Shown in pieces: positions 10,077 to 18,826 of a DNA stretch of 64,000 nt. The notes beneath the pieces are model-generated. The model ran no database searches. It saw only the letters and a list, made by a program, of their open reading frames with translations, and was not told the origin of the DNA. The DNA is from Herbidospora daliensis. GTDB taxonomy: Bacteria > Actinomycetota > Actinomycetes > Streptosporangiales > Streptosporangiaceae. Numbering within the stretch: position 1 is the stretch's first letter; every line of letters starts with the position of its first letter. Both the position numbers and the translations under genes were made by a program. The stretch spans positions 675,691 to 739,690 of the forward strand of contig NZ_BBXF01000001.1 in the NCBI RefSeq assembly GCF_001570585.1, read 5' to 3'.

Positions 10077-10382
10077 TCATGATCGCAGGTGGCCGTCGAA
10101 GAACCCGACGGGGGTGGCCTGTTCCCGCTGGGGCACGCCGTCGAGGCGCTGCCCGAGGGTCTGGGTGAAGGCCAGGAACGCCTCGAAGCGCATCAGGATC
10201 TGCAGGTCCTCGGTCGTGACGACGTGCACGAAGGTCAGGCCGTCGTCGAGCCGGTAGGACTGGTAGGTGATCTCGCCGGGCCTCTCCTTGGCGAGTTCGG
10301 CGAAGACGGCCTCCAGGAGGCGCACGTTCTCCTCGGCCTTCTCCTGGTCGGCGACGCGGTAGCGGATGATCTGGGTCGGCAT
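10077..10382 (-). CDS. Small ferredoxin-fold protein, antibiotic-biosynthesis-monooxygenase-like
   Basis: A 101-aa protein with the alternating strand/helix pattern of the dimeric alpha/beta-barrel (ABM) superfamily: I-I-R-Y-R-V at the start, a long helix with E-E-N-V-R-L-L-E-A-V-F-A-E-L, then T-F-V-H-V-V as the next strand. Such proteins act as small oxygenases, isomerases or ligand binders; no catalytic residues can be assigned. It ends 35 bp before the permease start on the same strand, so it may share a transcript with the permease/kdp genes. Confidence 0.55.
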   Translation of the reverse strand: MPTQIIRYRVADQEKAEENVRLLEAVFAELAKERPGEITYQSYRLDDGLTFVHVVTTEDLQILMRFEAFLAFTQTLGQRLDGVPQREQATPVGFFDGHLRS

Positions 10383-10529
10383 GGCCGGACCCTATCGGGC
10401 GGAGTCACGAACGCCCCATTTCGCCGGAAACACTCCTCTTTCCAGGGGGCTTCCCGAGCGATCTTGGAAAAACTGTCGGCAGGACGTGACAGAGTGTCGT
10501 CATCCGAAAATCTGTTCGAAGGAGCTCGT

Positions 10530-11291
10530 ATGCTCACGACCGACTACCTGCCGGGCGCCCCCTGCTGGATCGACCTCGGCTCGCCCGACGTCGACGCCTC
10601 GACCACGTTCTACGCCTCGGTGCTCGACTGGGGCTTCCAGTCGGCCGACCCCGACTCGGGCGGCTACGGCTTCTTCCTCCACGACCGCAAGGTCGTCGCC
10701 GCGGCCGGCCCGCTGACCGAGGAGAGCACCGGCTCGGCCTGGACCATCTACTTCGCCACCCCCGACGCCGACGAGGCCGTGGCCCGCGCCGAGAAGGCGG
10801 GCGGCACGATCAGGGTCGCCCCCTACGACGTGTTCGACCAGGGCCGCACCGCCGCCCTGACCGACCCGGCCGGGGCCGACTTCGCGATCTGGCAGGGCCG
10901 GGGCCGCAAGGGCCTCGACACCGTGACCGAGCCCGGCAGCCTGGGCTGGACCGAGCTCTACGTCGCCAGCCCGCCCGCCGTCGCGCCCTTCTACCAGGCG
11001 GCGCTCGACCACGAGTCGATCGAGGCCACCGTCGCCGGGGTCGGCTACACGACGATCCGGCTGCCCGGCGGCGACCGCCCGACGATCGGCGGCGTGATCA
11101 CCCTCAACCCCGGCACCAAGCCGTTCTGGCTGCCCTACTTCGAGGTCAGAGACGTCGACGCGGCCGTCGAGGCGACCGTCTCCGAGGGCGGCACCATCCT
11201 CGACCCGCCCGTTTCCGTCGAGAGCGTGGGCCGGTTCGCGGTCCTGGCCGACCAGTTCGGCGCCCGCTTCGCCGTGATCACCAGCGGCTGA
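10530..11291 (+). CDS. Two-domain VOC (glyoxalase-fold) protein
   Basis: A 253-aa protein with two VOC half-domains. The first begins P-C-W-I-D-L-G-S-P-D and continues F-Y-x-x-V-L-D-W-G-F; the second begins G-W-T-E-L-Y-V and A-P-F-Y-Q-A-A-L. This is the layout of the mycobacterial CFP30B/27-kDa antigen type. Members bind or convert small molecules, sometimes through a metal. The ATG is set by a GAAGGAG ribosome-binding site five bases upstream; the longer open frame upstream lacks one. It is transcribed alone, divergent from the ABM-like gene. Confidence 0.8.
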   Translation: MLTTDYLPGAPCWIDLGSPDVDASTTFYASVLDWGFQSADPDSGGYGFFLHDRKVVAAAGPLTEESTGSAWTIYFATPDADEAVARAEKAGGTIRVAPYDVFDQGRTAALTDPAGADFAIWQGRGRKGLDTVTEPGSLGWTELYVASPPAVAPFYQAALDHESIEATVAGVGYTTIRLPGGDRPTIGGVITLNPGTKPFWLPYFEVRDVDAAVEATVSEGGTILDPPVSVESVGRFAVLADQFGARFAVITSG

Positions 11292-11424
11292 ACCGGGCGA
11301 TTTAACACAACGACCTCCCGTTTCACATCGTGGTTACAAACGGGCAATGGACTCGAAATGGCTTCTTGGCAATCTCGGCGTGGCGGCCAATCGACGTGGC
11401 CCGCCTCCGAGGAAGGGAAAGACG

Positions 11425-12444
11425 TTGGCGTTCAAGGCCGAGTACATCTGGATTGACGGCACTGAGCCGACCCCGAAGCTCCGGTCCAAGACCAAGGTGC
11501 TGGCGGACGGCGCCGAGCTCCCCACCTGGGGCTTCGACGGTTCGAGCACGAACCAGGCCGAGGGCCACGCCTCCGACTGCGTGCTCAAGCCGGTCTTCTC
11601 GTGTCCCGACCCCATCCGGGGCGGCGACAACGTGCTGGTGCTGTGTGAGGTCTACAACGTCGACGGCTCGATCCACCCGACCAACACCCGGGCGCTGCTG
11701 ACCCCGATCGCCGAGCGTTACGCCGACCAGCAGTCGTGGTTCGGCATCGAGCAGGAGTACACCTTCTTCAAGGACGGCCGCCCCTACGGCTTCCCGGTCG
11801 GCGGCTACCCCGGCCCGCAGGGCCCCTACTACTGCGGCATCGGCGCCGACGAGGTCGTCGGCCGTGACATCGTCGAGGCCCACATGGACGCCTGCATCGA
11901 GGCGGGCCTGGCGATCTCCGGCATCAACGCCGAGGTCATGCCCGGCCAGTGGGAGTTCCAGATCGGCCCGGCCGGTCCCGTCGAGGTCTCCGACCACATG
12001 TGGATGGCCCGCTACCTGCTCTACCGGATCGCCGAAGACTACGGCGTGTCCGCCACGCTCGACGCCAAGCCCGCCAAGGGCGACTGGAACGGCGCCGGCG
12101 CCCACACCAACTTCTCCACCAAGGCCATGCGCGAGGGCTACGACGCGATCATCGCGGCCTGCGAGGCGCTCGGCGGCGAGGGCAAGGTCGAGGAGCACAT
12201 CGCCGGCTACGGCTTCGGCATCGAGCAGCGCCTCACCGGCCACCACGAGACCGCGCCCTACAACGTCTACAGCTACGGCGTGTCCAACCGCGGCGCCTCG
12301 GTCCGCATCCCGTGGCAGGTCGAGGTCGACAAGAAGGGCTACATCGAAGACCGTCGCCCCAACGCCAACGCCGACCCCTACGTGGTCACCCGCCTGCTGG
12401 TGAACACCTGCTGCTCGGTCCTCGAGACCAAGGACCTGGTGTAA
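11425..12444 (+). CDS. glnII: Glutamine synthetase type II (eukaryote-like)
   Basis: A 339-aa glutamine synthetase of the short GSII class, which makes glutamine from glutamate, ammonia and ATP. Family motifs: A-F-K-A-E-Y-I-W-I-D-G at the N-terminus, L-P-T-W-G-F-D-G-S-S-T, E-Q-E-Y-T-F, the M-P-G-Q-W-E-F-Q-I-G ATP/glutamate segment, and G-A-G-A-H-T-N-F-S-T-K. Upstream codons are in frame, but the family N-terminus and a GAGGAAGGG ribosome-binding site eight bases before it place the start at a TTG codon. A strong hairpin follows the stop. Confidence 0.95.
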   Translation: MAFKAEYIWIDGTEPTPKLRSKTKVLADGAELPTWGFDGSSTNQAEGHASDCVLKPVFSCPDPIRGGDNVLVLCEVYNVDGSIHPTNTRALLTPIAERYADQQSWFGIEQEYTFFKDGRPYGFPVGGYPGPQGPYYCGIGADEVVGRDIVEAHMDACIEAGLAISGINAEVMPGQWEFQIGPAGPVEVSDHMWMARYLLYRIAEDYGVSATLDAKPAKGDWNGAGAHTNFSTKAMREGYDAIIAACEALGGEGKVEEHIAGYGFGIEQRLTGHHETAPYNVYSYGVSNRGASVRIPWQVEVDKKGYIEDRRPNANADPYVVTRLLVNTCCSVLETKDLV

Positions 12445-12473
12445 CCGCACGGTCCCACCGCAGTCGCGGCTCC

Positions 12474-12504
12474 GGCCCCTTCGCGCCCTCGGCGCGGAGG
12501 GGCC
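12474..12504 (+). terminator. Hairpin terminator after glnII
   Basis: Arms of 14 bases (12474-12487 and 12491-12504) pair completely apart from one G-U pair, with a 3-base loop. It begins 29 bases after the glnII stop. There is no T-run, as is common for high-GC actinomycete terminators. Confidence 0.6.
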
Positions 12505-12709
12505 GCGCCCGTTCCGGCGGTCCGTTACCCGGGAATCGGACGACACCGCCCCCCGGTGCGCACCGGCCCCTACGGAGGCGCGCAAGAATCATGCAGATGC
12601 TTACACGATTTGCATGACTATGCGTGGAATGCGACGGTGATGCACGTTAATGCTGGGCAGCGTTTCGGCCGTCGCTGTAAAGTCGCTGTGAGAAACCAGG
12701 CAAGTGATC

Positions 12710-15496
12710 ATGGTGCCGCCGATGAATGATCATTCTGCCCCCCTGGTCGGCCGGCGGGACGTGCTGAATGATCTTCGGGGGTCGCTGGACGCGATCGTGA
12801 GCGGGGAGTTCCGGCTGCTCGCGCTCGTCGGCGAGCCCGGAGCCGGGAAGACCCGGCTGCTGGCCGAGCTCGAAACCCTCGCCGCCGAACGCGGCTGCCT
12901 CACCCTCTGGGGCCGGGCCGCCGAGTTCGAGCAGGTCATGCCGTTCTCCGCCCTGGTCGACGCCCTCGACGGCCACCTCGAAGAGACCCGCCACGAACAT
13001 CCGGAGCCGGGCGCCCCGGGTCACGACGCGCAGTTGCTGGCCTCCGTCTTCCCCGCGCTCGGCGCGACCGCCGAGCCCTCCGACGACGTGTCCGCGCTGG
13101 CCCGTTACCGCCTCTACCGCGCCGTCGCGCAGCTCCTCGCCCGGATCGCCCGGCCCGGCGGGCTGGTGCTGGTGCTCGACGACGTCCACTGGGCCGACGA
13201 CGCCACGGTCGAGTTCCTCGACCACGTCAGCCGGCACTCCCCCAAGGCGCCGCTGCTGGTCGTGGTGGCCTACCGGCCGAAGCAGGCCCCGCCCCGGCTC
13301 GCCCTCGGCGGTGAGCGCGTGATCATCGGGCCGCTCTCGGAGGAGGAGGCCGGGGAGCTGCTCGGGCCCCACGTGACCAGGAGCCGCAAGAAGGCCCTCT
13401 ACGACGCCAGCGAGGGCAACCCCTTCTACTTACAGGCCCTGGCCCGGATCGAGGCCGGCGACCTGCCCGGCTCCAAGACCGACGCGCTCACCATGGAGCT
13501 GCGCGACCTGTCGGGCGACGCGCTGATCGTCGTCCAGGGCGCGGCGGTGGCCGCCGACGAGTTCGAGGCGGGCCTGGCCGCCGTGGCCGCCAGGGTGCCG
13601 CTGTCGACCGCCCTCGACGCGCTCGACGAACTGGTCGACCGCGACCTGGTGCGGCCCGGCGCGGGCGGGCGGTTCCGCTTCCGTCATCCGCTGGTGCGGC
13701 AGGCGGCGTACGAGTCGGCCAAGGCCGGGTGGCGGTTGTCGGCCCATCGGCGGGTCGCCGAGCGGCTGGCCGAGGTCGACGCCCCGGCCACGCTGCGCGC
13801 CGTCCACGTGGAGCGTTCGGCGGCGTTCGGCGACCGCGACGCGGTCGACGTGCTGGTGAACGCCGCCCGGCAGGTCGCCACCACCGCGCCGGCGACCTCG
13901 GCCCACTGGCTGCAGGCCGCGCTCGGGCTGCTGCCCGACGACACCCCCGACCGGCTCGACCTGCTGCTGGAACTGGCCCGCAACCAGACCGTCAGCGGCC
14001 GCCTCACCGAGGCCAGGAACACCGCCTACGAGGTGCTGCGGCTGCTCCCCCGCGACGACTACGCCCGCCGCGCGCAGGCCGCCCGCTTCTGCGCCCTGGT
14101 CGAGCGGCTGCTCGACCGGCCGGGCGAAGGCCGGGCCGTGCTGGTGTCGGAACTGCGGGAGATCCCCGAACCGCGGCTCCCGGCGGCGCTGCCGATGCGG
14201 CTGCGCCTGGTGGCCGAGAGCCTGATGCGCGGCGACCACCGCGCCGGGCAGGCCGTGCTCGACTTCATGCCCGACGACAGCGACGACCCCGGCCTGCGGC
14301 TGGCCATCGCGATGTTGCGCCCGATGACCGCCTACGCCGGCCACCGCGTCGAGGAGGCACTCGGCCACGTCGCCGCCGCGCAGGCGCTGGCCGAGACCAC
14401 CCCCGAGATCCACCAGCTCGCCTGGATGGACACCGTCGCCTGGATGTGCTGGTCGGAGATCTGGCTCGGGCAGCACCTGCCGGCCCTGGCCCGGTTCGAG
14501 CGGGCCATCGCGGCGGTGAAGGCGACCGGGCAGACCTTCATCCTGACCAACATGCTGGCCGGGCTGGCCCGCCTCAACGGCGTGCTCGGCCGCATCCCCG
14601 AAGGCCAGATCGCCGCCGAGGAGTCGGCCGAGATCGCCCTGCTGCTCAACTCCGGCTACGCCCGCGTGGTCGCCATGGCCCAGCAGAGCCTGCTCGCGGG
14701 CGCGGCCGGCGACGACGAGGACGCCATCCGCCTCGGCCACGAGGCCGCCACCTCGGGCGTCAGCGTCAGCGAGTGGCCGGGCGCGCAGGCCCGCTTCGCC
14801 TACGCCACCGCCCTGGCCAACTCGGGCCGCATCGACGACGAGGCCGTCGCGGCCGTCGAGGAGGACTTCGCCGGCGACCGGCTGGAGGAGTTCAGCATGC
14901 TCGCCTTCTGCGAGACCATGGCCTGCGCCCACGCCGCGAGGAACGAGCCGAAGGAGTCGGTCGCCTGGGCCGAGCGGGCGGCCGCGATGGCCCGCCCGGA
15001 GCTGGAGCTCACCGACGGGCTGGCCCGCCTGGCCCGCGCCCACGCGACGGTCGGCGCGGAGGCCGAGGAGCTGGCCCTGACCGCCGCCGAGATCCTCACC
15101 AGGGCCGGCCACCGGCTCGACGCCGGGCGGGCGCTGCTGCGGGCGGGCGTGGCGTGCGTCGACGGGGGCCGCAAACGGGCCGCGCTGCCGCATCTGGAGG
15201 CGGCCCACGAGATCTTCACCGCGTGCGGGGCCCGGGGCATGGCCGCCGCGGCGGTGCGGGAACAGCGCCGCGCCGGCAAGCGGGTGGCGGCGGCGCGGGC
15301 CACGGGGGCCCACGGGCTGACGGGACGGGAACTGGAGATCGCCCGGCTGGTCGCCGAGGGGTGCAGCAACCAGCAGATCGCGACCCGCCTGCACATCTCG
15401 GTACGCACCGTCGAAACGCATCTGACCAGGGCGTTCGAGAAGCTCGGGGTGACCTCTCGCGGCGGCATGACGGCCGCGCTCGGCCAGCTCGGCTGA
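12710..15496 (+). CDS. LAL-type LuxR-family transcriptional regulator with AAA ATPase
   Basis: A ~928-aa large ATP-binding LuxR regulator. The N-terminal ATPase has Walker A G-E-P-G-A-G-K-T (about residues 41-48) and Walker B L-V-L-V-L-D-D-V-H-W. A long helical TPR-like middle follows, and the C-terminal LuxR HTH reads L-T-G-R-E-L-E-I-A-R-L-V-A-E-G and T-V-E-T-H-L-T-R-A-F-E-K-L-G. In the family, ligand and ATP binding control DNA binding. Starts at 12704 (GTG), 12710 or 12722 (ATG) are all possible; 12710 has the best-spaced AGG. It lies 71 bp upstream of the hydrolase/GMC pair, its likely target. Confidence 0.85.
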   Translation: MVPPMNDHSAPLVGRRDVLNDLRGSLDAIVSGEFRLLALVGEPGAGKTRLLAELETLAAERGCLTLWGRAAEFEQVMPFSALVDALDGHLEETRHEHPEPGAPGHDAQLLASVFPALGATAEPSDDVSALARYRLYRAVAQLLARIARPGGLVLVLDDVHWADDATVEFLDHVSRHSPKAPLLVVVAYRPKQAPPRLALGGERVIIGPLSEEEAGELLGPHVTRSRKKALYDASEGNPFYLQALARIEAGDLPGSKTDALTMELRDLSGDALIVVQGAAVAADEFEAGLAAVAARVPLSTALDALDELVDRDLVRPGAGGRFRFRHPLVRQAAYESAKAGWRLSAHRRVAERLAEVDAPATLRAVHVERSAAFGDRDAVDVLVNAARQVATTAPATSAHWLQAALGLLPDDTPDRLDLLLELARNQTVSGRLTEARNTAYEVLRLLPRDDYARRAQAARFCALVERLLDRPGEGRAVLVSELREIPEPRLPAALPMRLRLVAESLMRGDHRAGQAVLDFMPDDSDDPGLRLAIAMLRPMTAYAGHRVEEALGHVAAAQALAETTPEIHQLAWMDTVAWMCWSEIWLGQHLPALARFERAIAAVKATGQTFILTNMLAGLARLNGVLGRIPEGQIAAEESAEIALLLNSGYARVVAMAQQSLLAGAAGDDEDAIRLGHEAATSGVSVSEWPGAQARFAYATALANSGRIDDEAVAAVEEDFAGDRLEEFSMLAFCETMACAHAARNEPKESVAWAERAAAMARPELELTDGLARLARAHATVGAEAEELALTAAEILTRAGHRLDAGRALLRAGVACVDGGRKRAALPHLEAAHEIFTACGARGMAAAAVREQRRAGKRVAAARATGAHGLTGRELEIARLVAEGCSNQQIATRLHISVRTVETHLTRAFEKLGVTSRGGMTAALGQLG

Positions 15497-15567
15497 ATGT
15501 ACGAGTTTTCCACGATGTAGGGGTGTGCCCCGCCTTGGCATTGTGGGACCCGAGAGGAGGCGGACTC

Positions 15568-16659
15568 ATGCGCATAGCCCGGTTCACCAACGACGGCGTC
15601 AGCGACGCCGAGATCACCATGCACCCGTTCCCGACCGACGACGGCCTGGGCCTCGAACTGACCCGGTTCTTCCGGGCCGATTCCGACGACGTCGTGCTGC
15701 TGCTGCACGGTCTGCCCGCCTCCACCGACATGTTCATCATGCCGGAGCACGTCAACCTGGTGACCTACCTGCTCAACAACGGGCTGACCGACGTCTGGTC
15801 CCTGGATTTCCGGATGAGCTGCCGGCACCCCTACGACACCGAGACCCACCGCTTCACCCTCGACGACATCGCGCTGTTCGACCACCCGGCCGGGCTGGCC
15901 GAGCTGCGCCGCCACATCGGGCCGCGCAAGCGCATCCACGTGATCGCGCAGTGCCTCGGGTCGGTGTCGTTCATGATGAGCCTGGCCGCCGGGCTGGTCG
16001 ACGGCATCGCCAGCGTCACCTCCAACAGCGTCGCCCTGGTCACCCACGTGCCGACCTGGTCGAAGCTGAAGCTGGCGTTCGGGCCGGGCTTCTTCGACTA
16101 CGTCGCCGGGGTGCCGTTCCTCGACCCCCGGTTCGGCGACGCGCCGGTCATGACGCGCGGCTGGATGATCTCGCGGATGGTGTCGCTGTTCCACCGCGAG
16201 TGCGACGTGCGCTCGTGCCACATGATCAGCTTCATGTGGGGGGCCGGGAACCCGGGCCTGTGGAGCCACGAGAACCTCGCCGAGGAGACCCACCACCGGG
16301 TGGCCGACCTGTTCGGCGCCAACGGCGTCCACTACTACCGGCACATGCGGAAGATGGTGCGCGCCGGCCACGCCGTCCGCCACGACGACCGGTTCCGCGA
16401 GCTGCCTGCCGACTACCTGGCGGCCGCCGCCGACGTCGACGTGCCGGTGCTGTTCCTCACCGGCGACCGCAACCATGTCTTCACCGACTCCAACATCGTC
16501 TGCCACGAGCTCATGTCGCGGCACAACCCGGGGCTGCACGAGCTGCGCGTGCTGCCCGGCTACGGCCACGTCGACCCCATCATCGGCAAGAACGCGCACC
16601 TCGACGTCTTCCCGCACATCCTCGACTTCATCAAGAGGAGCAGCGGTGGAACACGTTGA
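15568..16659 (+). CDS. Alpha/beta hydrolase with a Cys in the nucleophile-elbow position
   Basis: A 363-aa alpha/beta hydrolase. The oxyanion region is L-L-L-H-G-L-P-A-S, and a candidate acid/His pair is T-G-D-R-N-H and G-Y-G-H-V-D-P. Where most members have G-x-S-x-G, this reads A-Q-C-L-G-S, so the nucleophile would be Cys, as in dienelactone hydrolase. Start: ATG with AGAGGAGG eight bases upstream. The end overlaps the GMC oxidoreductase gene by 14 bases. In other actinobacteria, related hydrolases are coupled or fused to GMC oxidoreductases thought to act on sterol- or lipid-like alcohols, so joint action is likely (inference). Confidence 0.8.
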   Translation: MRIARFTNDGVSDAEITMHPFPTDDGLGLELTRFFRADSDDVVLLLHGLPASTDMFIMPEHVNLVTYLLNNGLTDVWSLDFRMSCRHPYDTETHRFTLDDIALFDHPAGLAELRRHIGPRKRIHVIAQCLGSVSFMMSLAAGLVDGIASVTSNSVALVTHVPTWSKLKLAFGPGFFDYVAGVPFLDPRFGDAPVMTRGWMISRMVSLFHRECDVRSCHMISFMWGAGNPGLWSHENLAEETHHRVADLFGANGVHYYRHMRKMVRAGHAVRHDDRFRELPADYLAAAADVDVPVLFLTGDRNHVFTDSNIVCHELMSRHNPGLHELRVLPGYGHVDPIIGKNAHLDVFPHILDFIKRSSGGTR

Positions 16660-18826
16660 CGCGGTGGTCGTCGGCTCCGGCTTCGGCGGGGCCGTGGCGG
16701 CCTACCGGCTGGCCGAGGCGGGCCTGTCGGTCGTCGTGCTCGAACGCGGCCGTCCCTACCCGCCCGGCAGCTTCCCGCGCAGCCCCGCCCAGATGAGCCG
16801 CGCGTTCTGGGACCCGTCCGAGGGCCTCCACGGCATGTACGACGTGTGGAGCTTCGGCTCGTGCGACTCGATCGTCTCCAGCGGCCTCGGCGGCGGCTCG
16901 CTCATCTACGCCAACGTGCTGCTGCGCAAGGACGAGGAGGCGTTCGTCACCGAGTCGCCGCTCCCGGGCGGCGGCCACGAGAACTGGCCGGTCGGCCGGG
17001 CCGACCTCGACCCCCACTACGACGAGGTCGAGCGCATGCTCGGCGCCACCACCTACCCGATCGACCGCCCGGCCTACCGCGACACGCTGAAGACGCGGGT
17101 GATCCAGGACGCCGCGGCCGAGCTGGGCCTCGACTTCTCGCTGCCGCCGCTGGCGGTGGCCTTCGCCCCCAAGCCGGGCGCCGAGCCGGGCCTGGGCCTG
17201 CCGATCGTCGAGCCCGAATACGGCAGCCTGCACGGCGCCGCCCGGCACACCTGCCGGCTCTGCGGCGAGTGCAACATCGGCTGCAACGAGGGCGCCAAGA
17301 ACAGCCTCGACCACAACTACCTGTCCGCCGCCCGCCACAAGGGCGCCGACATCCGGACCCTGCACGAGGTGAAGTCGATCACCCCGCGCACCGGCGGCGG
17401 CTACGACATCGGCTACGTGCAGCACGACCCCACGACCGGCCCGCATTCGATCAGCTGCGACGCGCTGGTGCTGGCCGCGGGGACGTACGGCACGGTGAAG
17501 CTGCTGTTGTCGAACCGGCACGCGCTGCCCGGCATGAGCCACATGCTGGGCACCCGGTTCTCCGGCAACGGCGATCTGATCGCGTTCCTGCTGCGGGCCA
17601 AGGACCGGCCCGTGGCGGCGTCGAAGGGACCGGTCATCACGAGTGTGGTCAGGTTGCCGGGGTCGGCGTACATCCAGGAGGGCGGGTTCCCCGCCTTCGT
17701 CGACTGGATAGCGGAGGCCGCCGACGTCGGCGACGAGTTCAAGCGGGCGGTCAGGTTCGCGCTGGAGCGCGTACGGGGCCTGGTCACCCGCGACCACAAC
17801 CTGTCGGCCGAGTTCGCCCGCCTCATGGGGAGAGGCGAGCTCTCGGACCGGTCACTGCCGATGCTGGCCATGGGGCGCGACGTCCCCGACGGCATCCTGC
17901 GTCTGTCGGGCGACCGGCTGGTCCTCGACTGGACGGCCGAGACCAGCGACGCGTATTTCGACCGGGTGCGCGGCACGATCCGCCGGATCGGCGACGTGCT
18001 GGGCGCCGACTACTCCGACGCGCCGCTGAAGCGGGTGGTCACCGTCCACCCGCTCGGCGGCGCGCCGATGGGCCGCCACATCGGCGAGGGCGTCGTCGAC
18101 GCCGACGGCCAGGTCTTCGGGCACGAGGGCCTGTACGTCGCCGACGGCGCCGCCATGCCCGGCCCGGTGGGGGCCAATCCGGCCCTGACCATCGCGGCCA
18201 TGGCCGACCGGCTGGCCACACGGCTGGCCGACCGAATGACCACGACGAAGAAGGCACGTCTGATGGGAATCCGCACGGTCACCGGGCTCTCCTTCACCGA
18301 GGAGATGCGCGGTTCGCTCGACGGCACCGATCCGGTCAGCTTCCGGATCACCATCACGGCCGACGACGTCGACCGCTTCCTCGCCGAGCCCGACCACACG
18401 GCACGGGCGGAGGGATGGATAGACGCCGCTGTCTGCGGGGGCCGGCGTCCCATCGAGCGGGGCTGGTTCAACCTCTTCGCACCCGGAGAGGCGCCCGATC
18501 GCCGGGAGATGCGGTATCTGCTGCACTTCCGCGACGGCGAGGGCCGGCCCCGCACTCTGGCGGGGATCAAGAACGTCGAGCACGGGCCGCCCACGCGGCT
18601 CTGGCTCGACACGTCGACGTTGCACACGCGGCTGCTCGAAGGCCACGTCCAGGAGGACGACCCGGCGAAGCCGCTCGGTTCGGGCACCATGCACATCTCG
18701 CCGTCCGACCTGGCGCGCATGCTGACGACGTTCAAGACGACGGGGCCGAACGGGCTGGCGGCGCTGGCCCGGTTCGGCACCTTCTTCCTGGGCGAGCTCT
18801 GGGACGTCTACGGGCCGGGACGGTAG
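16646..18826 (+). CDS. GMC-family FAD oxidoreductase (cholesterol-oxidase-like)
   Basis: A 726-aa protein. The N-terminus is a Rossmann FAD site (V-V-V-G-S-G-F-G-G-A-V-A-A) and the C-terminal part of the core has V-T-V-H-P-L-G-G-A-P-M-G and A-N-P-A-L-T-I-A-A-M, as in GMC/cholesterol oxidases. A cysteine motif C203-x2-C206-x2-C209-x3-C213 stands out. From about residue 535 a further ~190-residue domain of unknown fold follows. The GTG start has an AGAGGAG site and overlaps the hydrolase gene. The 3' end overlaps the convergent LigD-like gene by 19 bp. Substrate unknown; a sterol or long alcohol is plausible. Confidence 0.85.
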   Translation: MEHVDAVVVGSGFGGAVAAYRLAEAGLSVVVLERGRPYPPGSFPRSPAQMSRAFWDPSEGLHGMYDVWSFGSCDSIVSSGLGGGSLIYANVLLRKDEEAFVTESPLPGGGHENWPVGRADLDPHYDEVERMLGATTYPIDRPAYRDTLKTRVIQDAAAELGLDFSLPPLAVAFAPKPGAEPGLGLPIVEPEYGSLHGAARHTCRLCGECNIGCNEGAKNSLDHNYLSAARHKGADIRTLHEVKSITPRTGGGYDIGYVQHDPTTGPHSISCDALVLAAGTYGTVKLLLSNRHALPGMSHMLGTRFSGNGDLIAFLLRAKDRPVAASKGPVITSVVRLPGSAYIQEGGFPAFVDWIAEAADVGDEFKRAVRFALERVRGLVTRDHNLSAEFARLMGRGELSDRSLPMLAMGRDVPDGILRLSGDRLVLDWTAETSDAYFDRVRGTIRRIGDVLGADYSDAPLKRVVTVHPLGGAPMGRHIGEGVVDADGQVFGHEGLYVADGAAMPGPVGANPALTIAAMADRLATRLADRMTTTKKARLMGIRTVTGLSFTEEMRGSLDGTDPVSFRITITADDVDRFLAEPDHTARAEGWIDAAVCGGRRPIERGWFNLFAPGEAPDRREMRYLLHFRDGEGRPRTLAGIKNVEHGPPTRLWLDTSTLHTRLLEGHVQEDDPAKPLGSGTMHISPSDLARMLTTFKTTGPNGLAALARFGTFFLGELWDVYGPGR

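Noticed and set aside
13729-15500. Long second frame inside the LAL regulator gene joined to the hydrolase frame
   Set aside because: The part before 15568 is an Arg/Pro/Gly-rich shadow of the LAL gene; only the portion from the AGGAGG-preceded ATG is a real protein.
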